Made by a program: the position numbers and the translations under genes
Part shown: piece after piece, positions 1 to 11,124 of the stretch
Position numbering within the stretch: the stretch's first letter is position 1
Layout of the letters: each line of letters starts with the position of its first letter
Notes under the pieces: model-generated
The model's database searches: none
Told to the model about the DNA's origin: nothing
Seen by the model: only the letters and a program-made list of their open reading frames with translations
Assembly: GCF_000247695.1 (NCBI RefSeq)
Contig: NW_004624747.1
Coordinates: 10,126,767 to 10,190,766 of the forward strand
DNA length: 64,000 nucleotides
Reading direction: 5' to 3'
Source: Heterocephalus glaber
Taxonomy: Eukaryota; Chordata; Mammalia; Rodentia; Bathyergidae

Positions 1-102
1 CCTCAAGGCTAGGTTGGAGCAGTGGTGAGAGGGCCCAGGTGGCTGACTGACCCACAGCAGCACAGCCATGTGCCAGGCTGTGTGCACAGGCAGCTCACTC
101 AC
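1..102 (-). other. CABIN1: CABIN1 intron, 5' end
   Basis: Minus-strand intronic sequence begins GTGAGTGAGCTG at 102. The downstream exon is outside the window. I see no other element here. Confidence 0.9.
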
Positions 103-266
103 TTGCCCTGGTCCGGAGTCCGCTGCAGCATGGAGGAAACCTTCAGCAGGGTGCTGTGGTCCCGCAGCTGGGCCAGCACCTTGAGCAGCAGTACAATGGA
201 GCGGTTCATGTGCCAGGCAAAGCTGCCTGGTCGGTCAATCTCATCCACGGGGATCCGCCAGATGCC
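103..266 (-). CDS. CABIN1: CABIN1 internal coding exon (last in the window)
   Basis: This 164-bp exon has 54 codons plus two trailing bases. It starts [20 protein letters not shown] and includes the helix [20 protein letters not shown], ending QRTPDQG. The acceptor is CCTATCATACAG and the donor GTGAGTGA follows AA, to be completed (probably to Lys) by the next exon left of the window. It directly continues the helical block of the two preceding exons. The exons encoding the calcineurin-binding and MEF2-binding C-terminus, as known for the family, must lie to the left and are not present. There is no sign of decay. Confidence 0.97.
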
Positions 267-2099
267 CTGTATGATAGGCAGGAACAGGCTGTGAGGACGG
301 CTGCTGTGGGTGGAGCTCAGGGACATCCTGCCTGAGGTTCCCTCGAACCTGCCACAGTGCCAACACACTCTACCTAGTCAAGGATGTTTCAACCCCTTCT
401 AACTATACAGAGGATGAAGTATGGCCCCTTCCACCTGAACCTCCTCACCAATAGTGGTAAACAACATACACATGGTTCGGGAGACTCCTCTTTTGCACGG
501 CTGTGTTGCACATATCTATTGGGTCCGTGCCCTGAGGTGGCACGTAGGACAAGCACACATCTCTCTACATAGGTAGTGACAGAGCCACGTGACCAACTCT
601 TACAGGTGGAACCACTGGGTCAAAGGGGGCTATGGTGGAACTCTGGCAGCTGTGCCAGCAGAAAGGCGCCAGCATGACCCCACCCTTTGGGATCCTCTCT
701 CCCTGCAGCTCTGCTGTATCATCTGCAGCTCCTAGGGTGCCCAGGTCCCTGCCATCTCAGTCAGACCACATTCTCTGGGAAGGACCTCCCTCCTCTCTCC
801 CTCAGCCCACACCCAACCTGCTGCAGTACTGTGCAACCTCTGCCCATTGCCAGCTCCAGAGTCTGGTTCCCTGCGGTGTCCTGGTAACTAGCATGCCACC
901 TGATAACCACTCAGGCTCCAGTCATGGTGCAGGGGAAGCATGTATGACAGGGAGGGAGTGATAAGTGAACAAGAATTGAGGAGCCCATCTCTGGTACAGA
1001 AACTCAGGAACTTGGGAGGAGTTAGCAGGCTCCCAAATGGGTCCTGACAGCCAAACCCCTAGAGAAATCCTGCGCAGAACGGACCAAGGCTACAAGTGAC
1101 ACTGGCTCCTCTTTCTCAGCATAGGGCCTGGCTGAAGTATGAGGTTTTGGGACCTTGGCTACCCATCACAGGGACCACGGTGGGGATGTCCAGAGCCCTG
1201 TTCCTGTGGGTGCTCCCTGCCAGCTCCTGATGCCTGCTCAGGGGTGGTGGCCCACCCTACTCTAGCAGCCCTGGAACAAAAGTTGCTTAGATCCAGGAGT
1301 CAGGCACAACCCTCAGCCCCAAGGCAATGCACCCTCCATACTAGGCCACGGGACAGACAGATGAGCAGCCTGGCTCATACTGAGACAAGGAGTGTCCACT
1401 GGACAGGCTGGGGGCTGTATGAAGAAGCCATCTTCCATGCCTGACAGTGCCAAGGAAGATGAAATGAGGAGCTTAAACCATCCACAGGGAGGGCAGCAAA
1501 CAATACTGTATTTTCTACAGCAGCTTATGAAAAGCCACTGGAGAAGAGGCATGAGGGATGCCTTTGAGCAGCTGTGGGAGCCAGTGGGGGGGGGGGGGTA
1601 AGGACCCTAGGCTTTGGCACTCTGCCCCTCTGTTTCTAGGGCTGTGTAAGGTGTAAGTGTGACTGCTATCCCTGTCACCCACTGAGCCCATTAGTTGGGG
1701 ACTTGGAAAGGGTTCACCTCCTGGGAAGCTATTCAGACACCACTCAGGTGGTCTGCATCATAACCTCCCACAGCTATGCCATAAACACCAGAGCTCAGTG
1801 ACAGAGAGTGACTTTTAAGAGTCACACAGCTGGAGGCAGCTCAGAGTTGGCCCTCACCACACCCACAGCACTGAAGAAAGGAACCCCTTGGGCCTATGAA
1901 GGGAAGCCTCTACCACCTGCACCAGCCTCCACCACTGCCACAGCTCCTCTCTGAACCAGATGTGAGAGGGAGAAGCGCAGGGCCACATTTCATTTAGAGA
2001 TCTCATGACCCACTGCTCCCAGGTCTCACTCTTTAGAAAGGACACAGGACACACCTTGCTCCAGGCAGTCAACTGAGAGGGTTCAGAATGACCCTAGAT

Positions 2100-2254
2100 G
2101 TCTTTCTTTCCTTTTTTCTTGAGGCAGTCTTTCTTTGCAGTCCAGGCTGGCCTTAAACTCACTATATAGTCCAGGCTGGCCTCAAACTCACAGGAATCCT
2201 CTTGCCTCGCCTCCCGAGTGCTGGGATTACAGGTATGTGCCACCACGGCAGGCA
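2100..2254 (-). repeat. B1-like SINE
   Basis: 7SL-derived SINE in antisense: T-rich end, CCAGGCTGGCCTTAAACTCA block repeated (the internal duplication typical of non-murid B1 forms), then GTGCTGGGATTACAGG. Confidence 0.85.
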
Positions 2255-5200
2255 TGACCTTGAATTTTATTGATTCCTTCCTCCACTCCTTCCTGTGCAC
2301 AGCCCCTGATGACTTGGATCAAGCTGGAGATCAATCTTTCCCAAGCCTGGAGTCAAGCCAGCAATTCCATGCTTGAGTCTCCACCAATGCCCTTCTATGT
2401 CCTCTACCCAGCCAACTCTTCCGTGTCCTCCCAAGCCCAGTTGTGACATCACCTCCTCTCTGAAGTCCTCCTGGCTTGCTGTCCTCCTCTAACTCTCACG
2501 GAGAAAACTCACGGTCAGCCCCTCAGATTGTTGGGGGTGAGTTTGTGGCTAGAAGTATGTACTGGCTGGGACCAGGTTTGCTTTAGCTCCGGGTCCCCAG
2601 GGCCCAGATACAAACCAGGCAGAGTAGGTGGCCTTTCTAGGTTGAGGAGCGCTTTCTGCCTCCCATTTTGCAGGGCATGGGCTCTGCTGAAGTCTGTCTG
2701 GGGAATCCTAGCCCCCTAGTCTCCTTGTTGGCCCCTCACCCTGGAAATTTCCATGTTCAACTGTACAGGGCAGGTGTGAGACAATTCTGCTCACAGAAAA
2801 CAGAAGGCTCCTCCAAGCTCCAGTTGTGGACATGATCAGTCCCAGGCTAGGGGAAGGTGCTGCAGGGAGGATGACTGGTGCCCCTTTTCCTAAAAGGTAG
2901 TCACTGCAAGGCAGCAACACTGCAGTCTGAGCAGTGCTCGCTGACAGTGGCTCACCTGGCCAGGTAACAGCCTGCTTGTCTCTCTTCCTATAAGAAAGGG
3001 GACTGAGAAGGCATTTCCTGAGACAAACCACACTTGGCCCTCTGCAGGGTGGGCTAGAGAGGCATGGTACAGCTGACAGATGGTGAGGGGTATGGAGGGC
3101 AGAGCCCCTGCAGAGAACAATTCCAAACTCTTGTTCCCAAATTCAAGGATTAGACATAGCACTTATGTTTTTCAGGGGGAGAGGCATGTGCCAAATCGAG
3201 CCAATGAACATCTGGAGAAAACCTCCAGAAGGGGCTACAATATGGTCACCTGGAATAACCGGGACTATGTGAGGTAGCCTGGCACTGCTAGCCCATCTGG
3301 AACTCAGTGAGGGGGGGTGGCTGGGCACAGGCTCACTCTGGTGTGAGCCCAAAAACTGTTACCTGCTTGTTGAAACTAGGCAGTGCCCTGGGAGACAGGC
3401 ATTGGAGATTTCATCCCAAGCCCTACGTAGAACACTTGGGATGTCCATGGGGTGGTTTCAGAGGGAGCTGGGCTGTGTTGGCCAAGCTGCACACACTGTT
3501 TCTATTGTCTCTCCCTCTCCACTGCTGCTGAGGCTGGGCTTTCAACCCTACCCATCCTACCTCTCTGGTCTCTGGGATAAGCGCTCACTCTGGTAGGGGC
3601 CTGGGGAATGAATGAGGCAGGTTTACTCTGAGGACCTCCTGGTTTGAGGCAGATGGAAAGGAAAGGCAGCTCAGGCCTTCCTCCCTGGGTGGAGGTGAGA
3701 TAGGGAGGGCCTCACAGGAGGTGGAGGGCAGGTGACTGGAAACAGAAGCACATTAGATGTAAGGGGGAAAAGACACCTACACTTGCAGACGTTCCTAAAG
3801 ACACACACTTCCCAAGAGTCTGTGCCTGTCAGCAGTAGAAACCCAAGGTAGCAGAGGCCTCCCTCCCTGGAAAGCACAGCTTGTGGAAGGCCCTCTTGCC
3901 CCAGCACCTCCTGGAGCATGCAGATGCTGACAAACCCACTCATGTGAGCAGCTCTAATTTGCACTGCACATTCCAACACATGGTTTGGATCCCTATCTCC
4001 CATCCAGTTCATTCTGTAATATAACACCATTTATTTTGTAAAGGACAGAAGACAGAAAGAATCAGGTAGCAAGTCCACGGAAAACCAGAAGGGAACCACA
4101 GACACTGCTAATGAACATTTTAAACCAGTGCTTACAGGCCTGAAGGGTGGGTGGCATTTCGCATTTGTGCACACTCATTGCATCTGGCATCTTGCTTGGC
4201 CTTTTCATAGTAACAGTGGTACTGAAGGGCACACTTTCTGGGAGGGGTCTGACTGGCTCAAGTGCCCTTGTTGATTCATTCACCATTTACTCATTCACGT
4301 ATGACAGTGTGGGGCTCAACTTTGTTTGCAGGGTGTTAAGCATCATCCCCTTCCCTTCCTCTGTAAAGGGTCTGTTTCCTCCCCCTCCCAGGGCTGGGCC
4401 CTTGGCCTTGCTCTGCCTACTCACAGGTCATGGGGATGTAGTCAGCAGGTGAGCCTGGGAACCCAACCAGGCTTTCCTCTCCTAGCAGGAGCCCTTGAGA
4501 ATACCCCACCTCCCCCAGTGTGGCGCTGTGTGCAGATGGAGGTAAGCCCTGGAGATACAGGGTTCTGTGGGACAGCTGGCCTGAGAGAGTGGAGCCACCA
4601 GGAAGTCAGGAGCCAGCAAGATGAAAAGCAAGCCAACAACTTAAATTTCTTGCCTGAGCCAGGAGGGTTTCTGTGTCACATGGCCTGAACCCAGGCCCTC
4701 CAGGAAGGAGTGGAAAGAGCCAAAGCAGACCTCTCCCTGTACTACCCCTCCCACACTGAGTAAGCTATGCAACCCCCAGAGAGCAGGGTGTTGGAGAAGG
4801 CCTCTCAGTGTGAGGACAGGCACCCAGCAGGAGCAGAGGACCTGCTCTGCCCTGTCTTCCTCACCACAGCCCAACATGGCAAAGTCCCGGCTGCACCCAC
4901 TCCTGAGGGCACAGGTGTGGGCTGCTGGGAGGGTGTGAGGGATATGCTGAGGGGGACCTAAGTGGGGGCTGATGAGTAGGATGTGGGCAATAGTGCTTAA
5001 AAAGAGGCCTGGCTGAGGGTAGATGGAGGGAGGCCAGCACTGGGCAGGGTAGAAGGGGTCTGACATCCCCACAGAATCCCAAGGTCAGGCCACAGCAGGA
5101 TCACAGATTTGAGACAGCCAAAAGCAGAAGTGGGAGCCAGGAGCAACAGAGACCCCACAAGGTGGGCCTGGGATGGGGCTTCCCTTCTTGTGGTCCCCTC

Positions 5201-6499
5201 CTATTCTCCCCCTCTCCCCTGCCGCCTTCCAGTCCTGCTGCTCTAGACCTCCCCTGGATGTCCTTTCCCACCTCCACAGGCAGAGATGCTGGCTCTGGAG
5301 TTGCTCCACTCAACTCTGGTGTCAAAAGGACCAGCTCCTTGGTGGTCAGCACAGCTGGGAAAATGCTTCCTTAGAGTGCTATGGGCAATTAGGGGTCTAC
5401 ACTGGCAGCCTCAAAGCACTTAAAAACACCGGGATTGTGTTCAAGGCTCCTCCTGCATGCCAAATGCCTCATCCTAGGGATCTCAGCCCACCCCCACCTC
5501 CTGAGTGGTTCTGTGCTTCTCAATGGCAGATGAGGTCACCAAGACTCTAACAACGTGAATAATTTATGGAGCCTCAGACTCTGGGCAGAGGGTTTGATAT
5601 GAATTCTCAAACCTTCCCCACAGCTTTGAGACTCAGGTGTCCCTCACTGCTCTGGAGACCACAGAACTTTTGAAGCTGTGTCCTGGAGTGGGACAAGCCT
5701 AGGGGTACAGGAAAGTGGGTGTAGCTGCTGTGGGGTGAGGGCCCACAGAGTCTTTCCCAGGGAAACTGAGAGCTGGGTAGTGCAGGTAATGCACTGCCCA
5801 CTTACAAGGGCACTAAAGGGGGGAGGATTTGACTTCAGCTCATGACAATCTTGGTGGGTGGCATCCTAGGGAGGTGACAGTAGTGGCTTCTACAGGTATG
5901 GAACATTGCTCCTGGCCACTTGGACTGGCTAAGCCTGGCCTCATGGCTCATGACACTGCCTATACATTGAACTCAGTAGCCCAAGGCTACTGACATGATT
6001 CAAATAGACATGGCTGTCACAGTGAACCCCACTGCCCAGGCAAATTTTGACAGTAGAGCCTAAAACTATTTCTGAGGCTCCAGGTGAAGGGTACCTACCC
6101 CTAGCTGTTACCTTTACAGACCCCAGCTTTCAATCATGGATCCTCTTACAACCTCCTCTGCTTCAAGGCACATGCAACATCCCTCTCCAAAAACAAGTGC
6201 CTCCTACAAATGCCAGAGCAGGAAAGAAGGGTGCACAGAGGGTGTAACCCTGTCAGAATTGCATTAGAATTGAACAGAATTGAGGCATGGCTTCTTGCAG
6301 AACAGATGAGGCTCAAGGCACAGGATTGAGAGGGGACTCAGATTTATCCTATGTCCACACTGGCAGGGATAGTCTAAGTGTGTGATAAACCCAGCCCTCA
6401 CTTCTCAGAGAGGGAAATTGAGTCCAGGTCACCTGTTTAGGACTGTCCAGGGATCTCAAAGTGGCACAAATGCCAGACTTGTAGCTTAGGCCTCTCCCA

Positions 6500-6625
6500 G
6501 AACCCTTGGTTAACACTCCCAAATGAAGAAGTTGGACTGCTTTACAGTTGTAGAAACAAAGGCATGGAGAACATAGGCACTAATGCCCAATCACTTTTAG
6601 AGCCAGTGGCTTTTTAAGACCTGGA
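6500..6625 (-). repeat. MIR, antisense, decayed
   Basis: TTTACAGTTGTAGAAACAAAGGCATGGAG and CCAATCACTTTTAGAGCCAGTGGC. Confidence 0.45.
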
Positions 6626-7240
6626 ATGCCCAAACAGGGCAAGCGTGGACTAGAAGACCTGCCCACAGATGGGGCAGCTGATCAATGGCCAGTGTCCTCC
6701 ACTAGCACCATGGGAGTCTCAGAGGCCACATGTAAGTCCCTTGGGCCCCTGTTGCAGGAAATGGCCTCTAGCCTTGGTCCTTCCAGGTCTTAGCTGGCCT
6801 CCTCAGCCTGTCCTTTGCTGTGACTCTCACAAGATTCAGATGTGATCCCTTCCCCTGATCTTCTATTCCCAGGACCATGCCCCGCTGGGATGCCAAGCAA
6901 GGAGGGATGCCAGGCAAGATGCAGGCAGGAGGGCAGAAGATGGAGTGACCACACCTAGGATCACCTAGAAAAGCTGTGAAGAAGCCACCTGGTTGCTGCA
7001 TAAAGGTATCAAGGAGGAAAAGACAGTGAATTGCCAATAGCCCTCTAGGAGGACCCAGGTGGCCAGCCTAACAGGAGAGTGGGTAAGCAGTAGGGTAGGT
7101 GGCTGCCTGCTGCAGGCAATGGACTCTCCCCTTTCCAGCTCACCCAGGCTCCCCATCAGAAGGGGCCTAAATCTGTTTGGGGCCTTCTTAGGCCCAGTCT
7201 TAGCTGCTTGGGCACTGCCCACAGGTTTGCCTCTAGCTTT

Positions 7241-7248
7241 TGACGTCA
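7241..7248. promoter_or_regulatory. Full palindromic cAMP response element
   Basis: TGACGTCA, the complete CRE palindrome recognised by CREB/ATF factors, in otherwise CpG-poor intronic DNA about 2.5 kb from the CpG-rich island. A single 8-mer can occur by chance. Confidence 0.3.
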
Positions 7249-8037
7249 ACAGCTAGTCCCAAGGGCTTGAGCCTTAGACAAAACAGCTGCCTGCCACTGC
7301 CCTCTGCACTCTTAGTGGCCCAGAAGTGGGGGGTTGGGTAGGTGAAGGCAGTGGGGTTGCATCATTCTTGCTCACACCGGCCCTTTAACAGCCTGGCCTT
7401 TTGGGTGTGCTCAAAACCTGTGAGTTGAGATGAACTCTTCAGATGAACCAAAGCTTACTGGGGCAAAGTGAAGTCCATCAAAATGAGAGAGGCCAGGAAG
7501 ACAGGAATGCCTGCCTCTCGGACCTGCTTGAAGTCTCCAGAAAAGGAATAGTCCAGGTCAAAACCACAAACCCTGGCATCTAGATCCCTTTAACCTCACC
7601 ATAGCCCTAGGGAGGCGCTGACTGAGTCTCACGAGGGGAGGAAGAATGTCTTGTTCCCATCTGTGCCCCCACAACCACATTTGGGCTATCTCTCCAGACA
7701 AATCCCCTTCCAGGGTATAGGAAGGCTCAACTCCACAGTGATCCAGGGAGCAGGGACAGAAGAGAGGCTGGTACGAGGAGTAATGGCCCAAGAGAACAAT
7801 GACTCTGAAGGGTGTTCAGGGAAAGTCAGAGGGAGCAGAGCTGGAGAAGGAGCCTCTCTGCCAAACAGGTGAGAAGTGAGCAGCTGAACTAGAATGCAGT
7901 TAGAATCAAGCCTCACCACCCAGGGTGTCCTGAGCACAGGAGGCATACGCTTTCAATCTGGATTTTTAACTCAGTAAACAGAACACATGTATTTCCCCAC
8001 ATTGTCAAAAAAAATCTCATTTTAAATCACTATAGTG

Positions 8038-8215
8038 CCAGGTGTGGGAGCACACACCTATAATCCCAGTACTCAGAAGGCTGAGGCAAGATGATCACCG
8101 ATCACCACAAATTCAAGGCCAGACTGGCCTACATAGTTAGTTTGAGGCTAGCCTGGGCTACATAGCAAGATACTGTTTTAAAAAAAACAAAATAACAAAA
8201 ACAAAAAAACAAGAA
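8038..8215 (+). repeat. B1-like SINE with A-rich tail
   Basis: Sense copy starting GCCAGGTGTGGGAGCACACA with TAATCCCAGTACTCAG, two GCC-GGCCTACATAG-type blocks and an A-rich AACAAAA tail. It lies just upstream of a second copy. Confidence 0.85.
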
Positions 8216-8232
8216 AGAAAATAACCACAGAG

Positions 8233-8393
8233 GGCTAGGTGTGGTGGCACACACTTGTAATCCCAGCACTTGGGAGGCTGAGCCAGGAGGACTGCCAGAA
8301 GTTCAACTCTACCCTGGGCTACATAGTGAGTTCAAGGCCAGCCTGAACTTCATTGTGAGATCCTGTCTCAAAAAACAAACAAACAAACAACAT
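8233..8393 (+). repeat. B1-like SINE
   Basis: Sense copy GGTGTGGTGGCACACACTTG through GGGCTACATAGTGAGTTCAA and GATCCTGTCTCAAAA, ending in an (AAAC)n tail. Same orientation as its neighbour. Confidence 0.88.
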
Positions 8394-9244
8394 AAAATGA
8401 CCAAGGAGTACTTCACCCCACAGTGAAGTTGGCTACCAGCGGACATCTGGGTCTGGGTCTCCAGGATTATTACAAAGAATGCTGGGCTGACCATCTTTCT
8501 CCATGAAGCTCTCCTCCTCTGCTCAGGATGGATCGCCTGAGAGGACCAAGGGGTTGGACACCAGGTAGCAATGCCCAGGCTGGTCTCCTAGAGGCAGAGA
8601 CTGGGTTCATGAGTTGGACAGTAAGGGAGCGCCTACAGTAAGATGAGCAAGCAAGGCTTCCCACAGCAACTCAGCTCCAACAGCCCGTTCACAGAAAAAA
8701 CAGCACTGTGAGTACCTGAGAGAGAGCCCATTCCCCTGGCACAGGGATTCCTGCAGTCTCCTCTTCCCCCTCCCCACCCTACCCCCAGTTTAAGCACAGG
8801 CACAGTGGTGACTCAGTGCTCTGAACAGGCAAGGGTGGGAGCATGTTGGCACCTGCTTCCCAGAGGCAGTGGGCAAGGGGTGGAGAAGCAGGTTGCTGTT
8901 AACCAAGGACCAGCTGCCGAGCAGAAACTGGAGTTACAGAGTGAAGGAGCGTTTCAGCAAGGTTGTAGTGCAGGAAATCAGGAGATTTTTGTTTGTTTCC
9001 AGAAAAACACAAAAACTTTCTGCTGGCTCCAGGAGAGCCTCAGAGTCACAACCTGACCCCAAGCCAGGAATGAGAGAATCTGGACAGCAGGCCCTGAGGT
9101 CTGGAGCAGTTGTGGGGAAAATACCAGAATCTTCTGTAGTCTTGGGGAGACATCTGTCACCCTAATTCCATACAAACTACCCAAAGAGCAAGACTACCTG
9201 GAGAGGGCAGAGGGTAGGGTAGGGAGGGATGCACACTCTCCCGA

Positions 9245-9425
9245 ACCCCTATTGCTGAGCATCTCCTGGGGCCAACAGTACTCACACGCATCTGTCCAGC
9301 TTCTCCTACACGTGATTTCACTTACACCTCGCTGTGGGAGAGGAGACTAGTTCCAGGGCAAGCAGCCAGCAGTGAGCTGAGACCGCAGCAGAACTCAGCC
9401 CACCAGGCTCTTTGTACTCCACCCC
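9245..9425 (-). repeat. MIR, antisense, decayed
   Basis: GCTGAGCATCTCCTGGGGCC, GTGATTTCACTTACACCTCG and GCAGAACTCAGCCCACCAGG fit the antisense MIR layout loosely. Confidence 0.45.
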
Positions 9426-10196
9426 ACTTACTCCTATGTAGAGAGTGCAAGGACCAAGCCAGGCCAGCTGGGCAGCACCCCTGGGCCAGATGACTCATGC
9501 AGCCCTCCTGCTCCTCAGTCCTGGCATTTGGGGCCAGGATTGTTTCTAGGCTAGTAGCTCCCCATCTTTTCCATGCCCTGAGCAGCTAAAGGTCCTGCCC
9601 CTCCCACAGCACTTATGCTCCAGGCCTAAGGTTGGGACACAGCTGAGGCCAGCCAGGTTGAACCTCCCTGTCGGCAGGAAGTTCCTACAGCTTCTACCTC
9701 AAAACCAGCTGGTCTCCAGAGCCTCTGTCCGCAGAGGCCACCAGGGGCGCCCTCATCCCCCGCCCCCACAAAAATCCTGGTTGTCCAGGCTACCGGTAAG
9801 GGATTCCCCGTGCCATCATAGGTAATGAGTCCTCGACCAACACAGGCAGAGACTGGGGAAGCCTGCAATTTGCCTGCAGCTGGCACCAGCCGTTTTCAGT
9901 CTCTCCTCCTGCCAAATGAGACATCGCGGGCACTAGGTTCTCTTCCCTCCCCCCTCTCGGGAAAAGCAGAAACGACAACCAACCAAGTGCGCGGGGAGCG
10001 CCCAGCAGCCAACTCCCGGTGGCTATCCCTGCCTTCACGTGCCAAAGCCCCTGCCCCACACCTGCTGACCCCCTACCCCAACCCTACCCCTCCTCCCACC
10101 CTGAGAGCTGAGGAGTGAAGAAGAACCGGCCCAGAGCAGAGCCTGGCCAGCAGCACTTGCAAAGCTCTGGCACCATCTTCCCGCCCCCGCACACAG

Positions 10197-10206
10197 CTAT
10201 TTATAG
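10197..10206. promoter_or_regulatory. MEF2 consensus site, also TATA-like on the minus strand
   Basis: CTATTTATAG matches the MEF2 consensus YTAWWWWTAR exactly. Read on the minus strand it contains TATAAATAG, a good TATA box. It is an isolated AT-rich decamer inside the GC-rich island, flanked by ACAGCT and AGCTAG, which makes it stand out. Use as either site is not shown by sequence alone. Confidence 0.45.
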
Positions 10207-11111
10207 CTAGGGAAGCACCGCGCCCGGGTGCCGCTGCCCACCCGGCTGGGCAGCCTGCTCACCATCCCAGGGAGCGACACCGCGCAGCTTCCAGTCGGCG
10301 CCTTCTGCCGCGAAGTTGCTGGAGGTAGTGGCTTTCGCTTTCGCGCGGCGCAGCGCAGTGCACACCCCCGCGCGCAGGCTCCTGGCCCCAGGCTCTTTCG
10401 GGCTGGGCTAGCCGGGGACCCAGCGCAGTTGCGCGTACAGACTCTACCAGAGCTTGCCGCCCCCGCGTGCCGCCGCCGAGACCGGCCCTCCCGCCCACCT
10501 GAGGCTGACCAGAGCACGGGCCTGGCACGGGGGGCGCTGCGCCGCACCCCGCGCCCAGCCAGCCAACTTCCTCCGCAGGGGAGTCAGGGGAAACCATGGC
10601 CCACGGGCTTCCTGCTGTGCCTGGGGCGGGGGGCAGCTGCCTGAGCCCACCCAGGGAGGACTGAACAAAAGCACAGAAAAGCGGAGAACCAGGCAGGCAG
10701 AGGAGAGGTGGTCGTGTGGCCTGGCCTCAGCCCCCATGTCCTCCACTATGGGCAAGTTCCTACCCGCTAGCTCCACCGTGGCATCTGTGCTGGAAAGCTA
10801 GGGCGGGCGCAGGGCCATGGCCGCTGCTTGCTTGCTCGTGGCGGGCCGGGGCGGGGCGGGCAGAGCAGGACCGGGCGCTGGCGCTCGCCTGGATGGGAGC
10901 CCAGCAGCGCAATTGACTTCTGCCGGCCAGTGCTGGTGGGGCCCCTGGCCCAGCTGCTCCTGCAGTGGTGGCGGGCTACCGGTCGGCTGCCAACTGCTGG
11001 TGGGCACAGACCTTAGCGCGGGAAGCTGTGGCCAGGACTACATTGGCCAGAGCAGCAGCAGCTGACTGCATGTTGGGGGTGTCCTCGACCTGCATGTGGT
11101 ATTTATGTCAA

Positions 11112-11124
11112 CAGCGCCCCCTGG
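11112..11124 (-). promoter_or_regulatory. CTCF-like motif
   Basis: The minus strand reads CCAGGGGGCGCTG, the core of the CTCF motif, with weaker agreement in the bases before it. It lies at the right edge of the CpG-rich island. Confidence 0.35.

Noticed and set aside
1586..1598. G homopolymer of 13 considered as a quadruplex element
   Set aside because: A single run without neighbouring G tracts, so more likely a simple repeat with uncertain length.
9736..9752. CCACCAGGGGCGC considered as a second CTCF site
   Set aside because: One G is missing from the core spacing, so the match to the CTCF motif breaks.
10259..10597. 112-codon minus-strand frame with a good Kozak ATG in the island
   Set aside because: No known protein similarity, Arg/Gly-rich composition typical of GC-rich noncoding DNA, and it is not in the CABIN1 frame if spliced at 10263. 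Considered only as a possible upstream ORF.
10228..10644. 138-codon plus-strand open frame in the CpG-rich island
   Set aside because: It opens with GTG, has no recognisable domain, and long frames are expected in GC-rich DNA. Overlapping frames of similar length exist on both strands.
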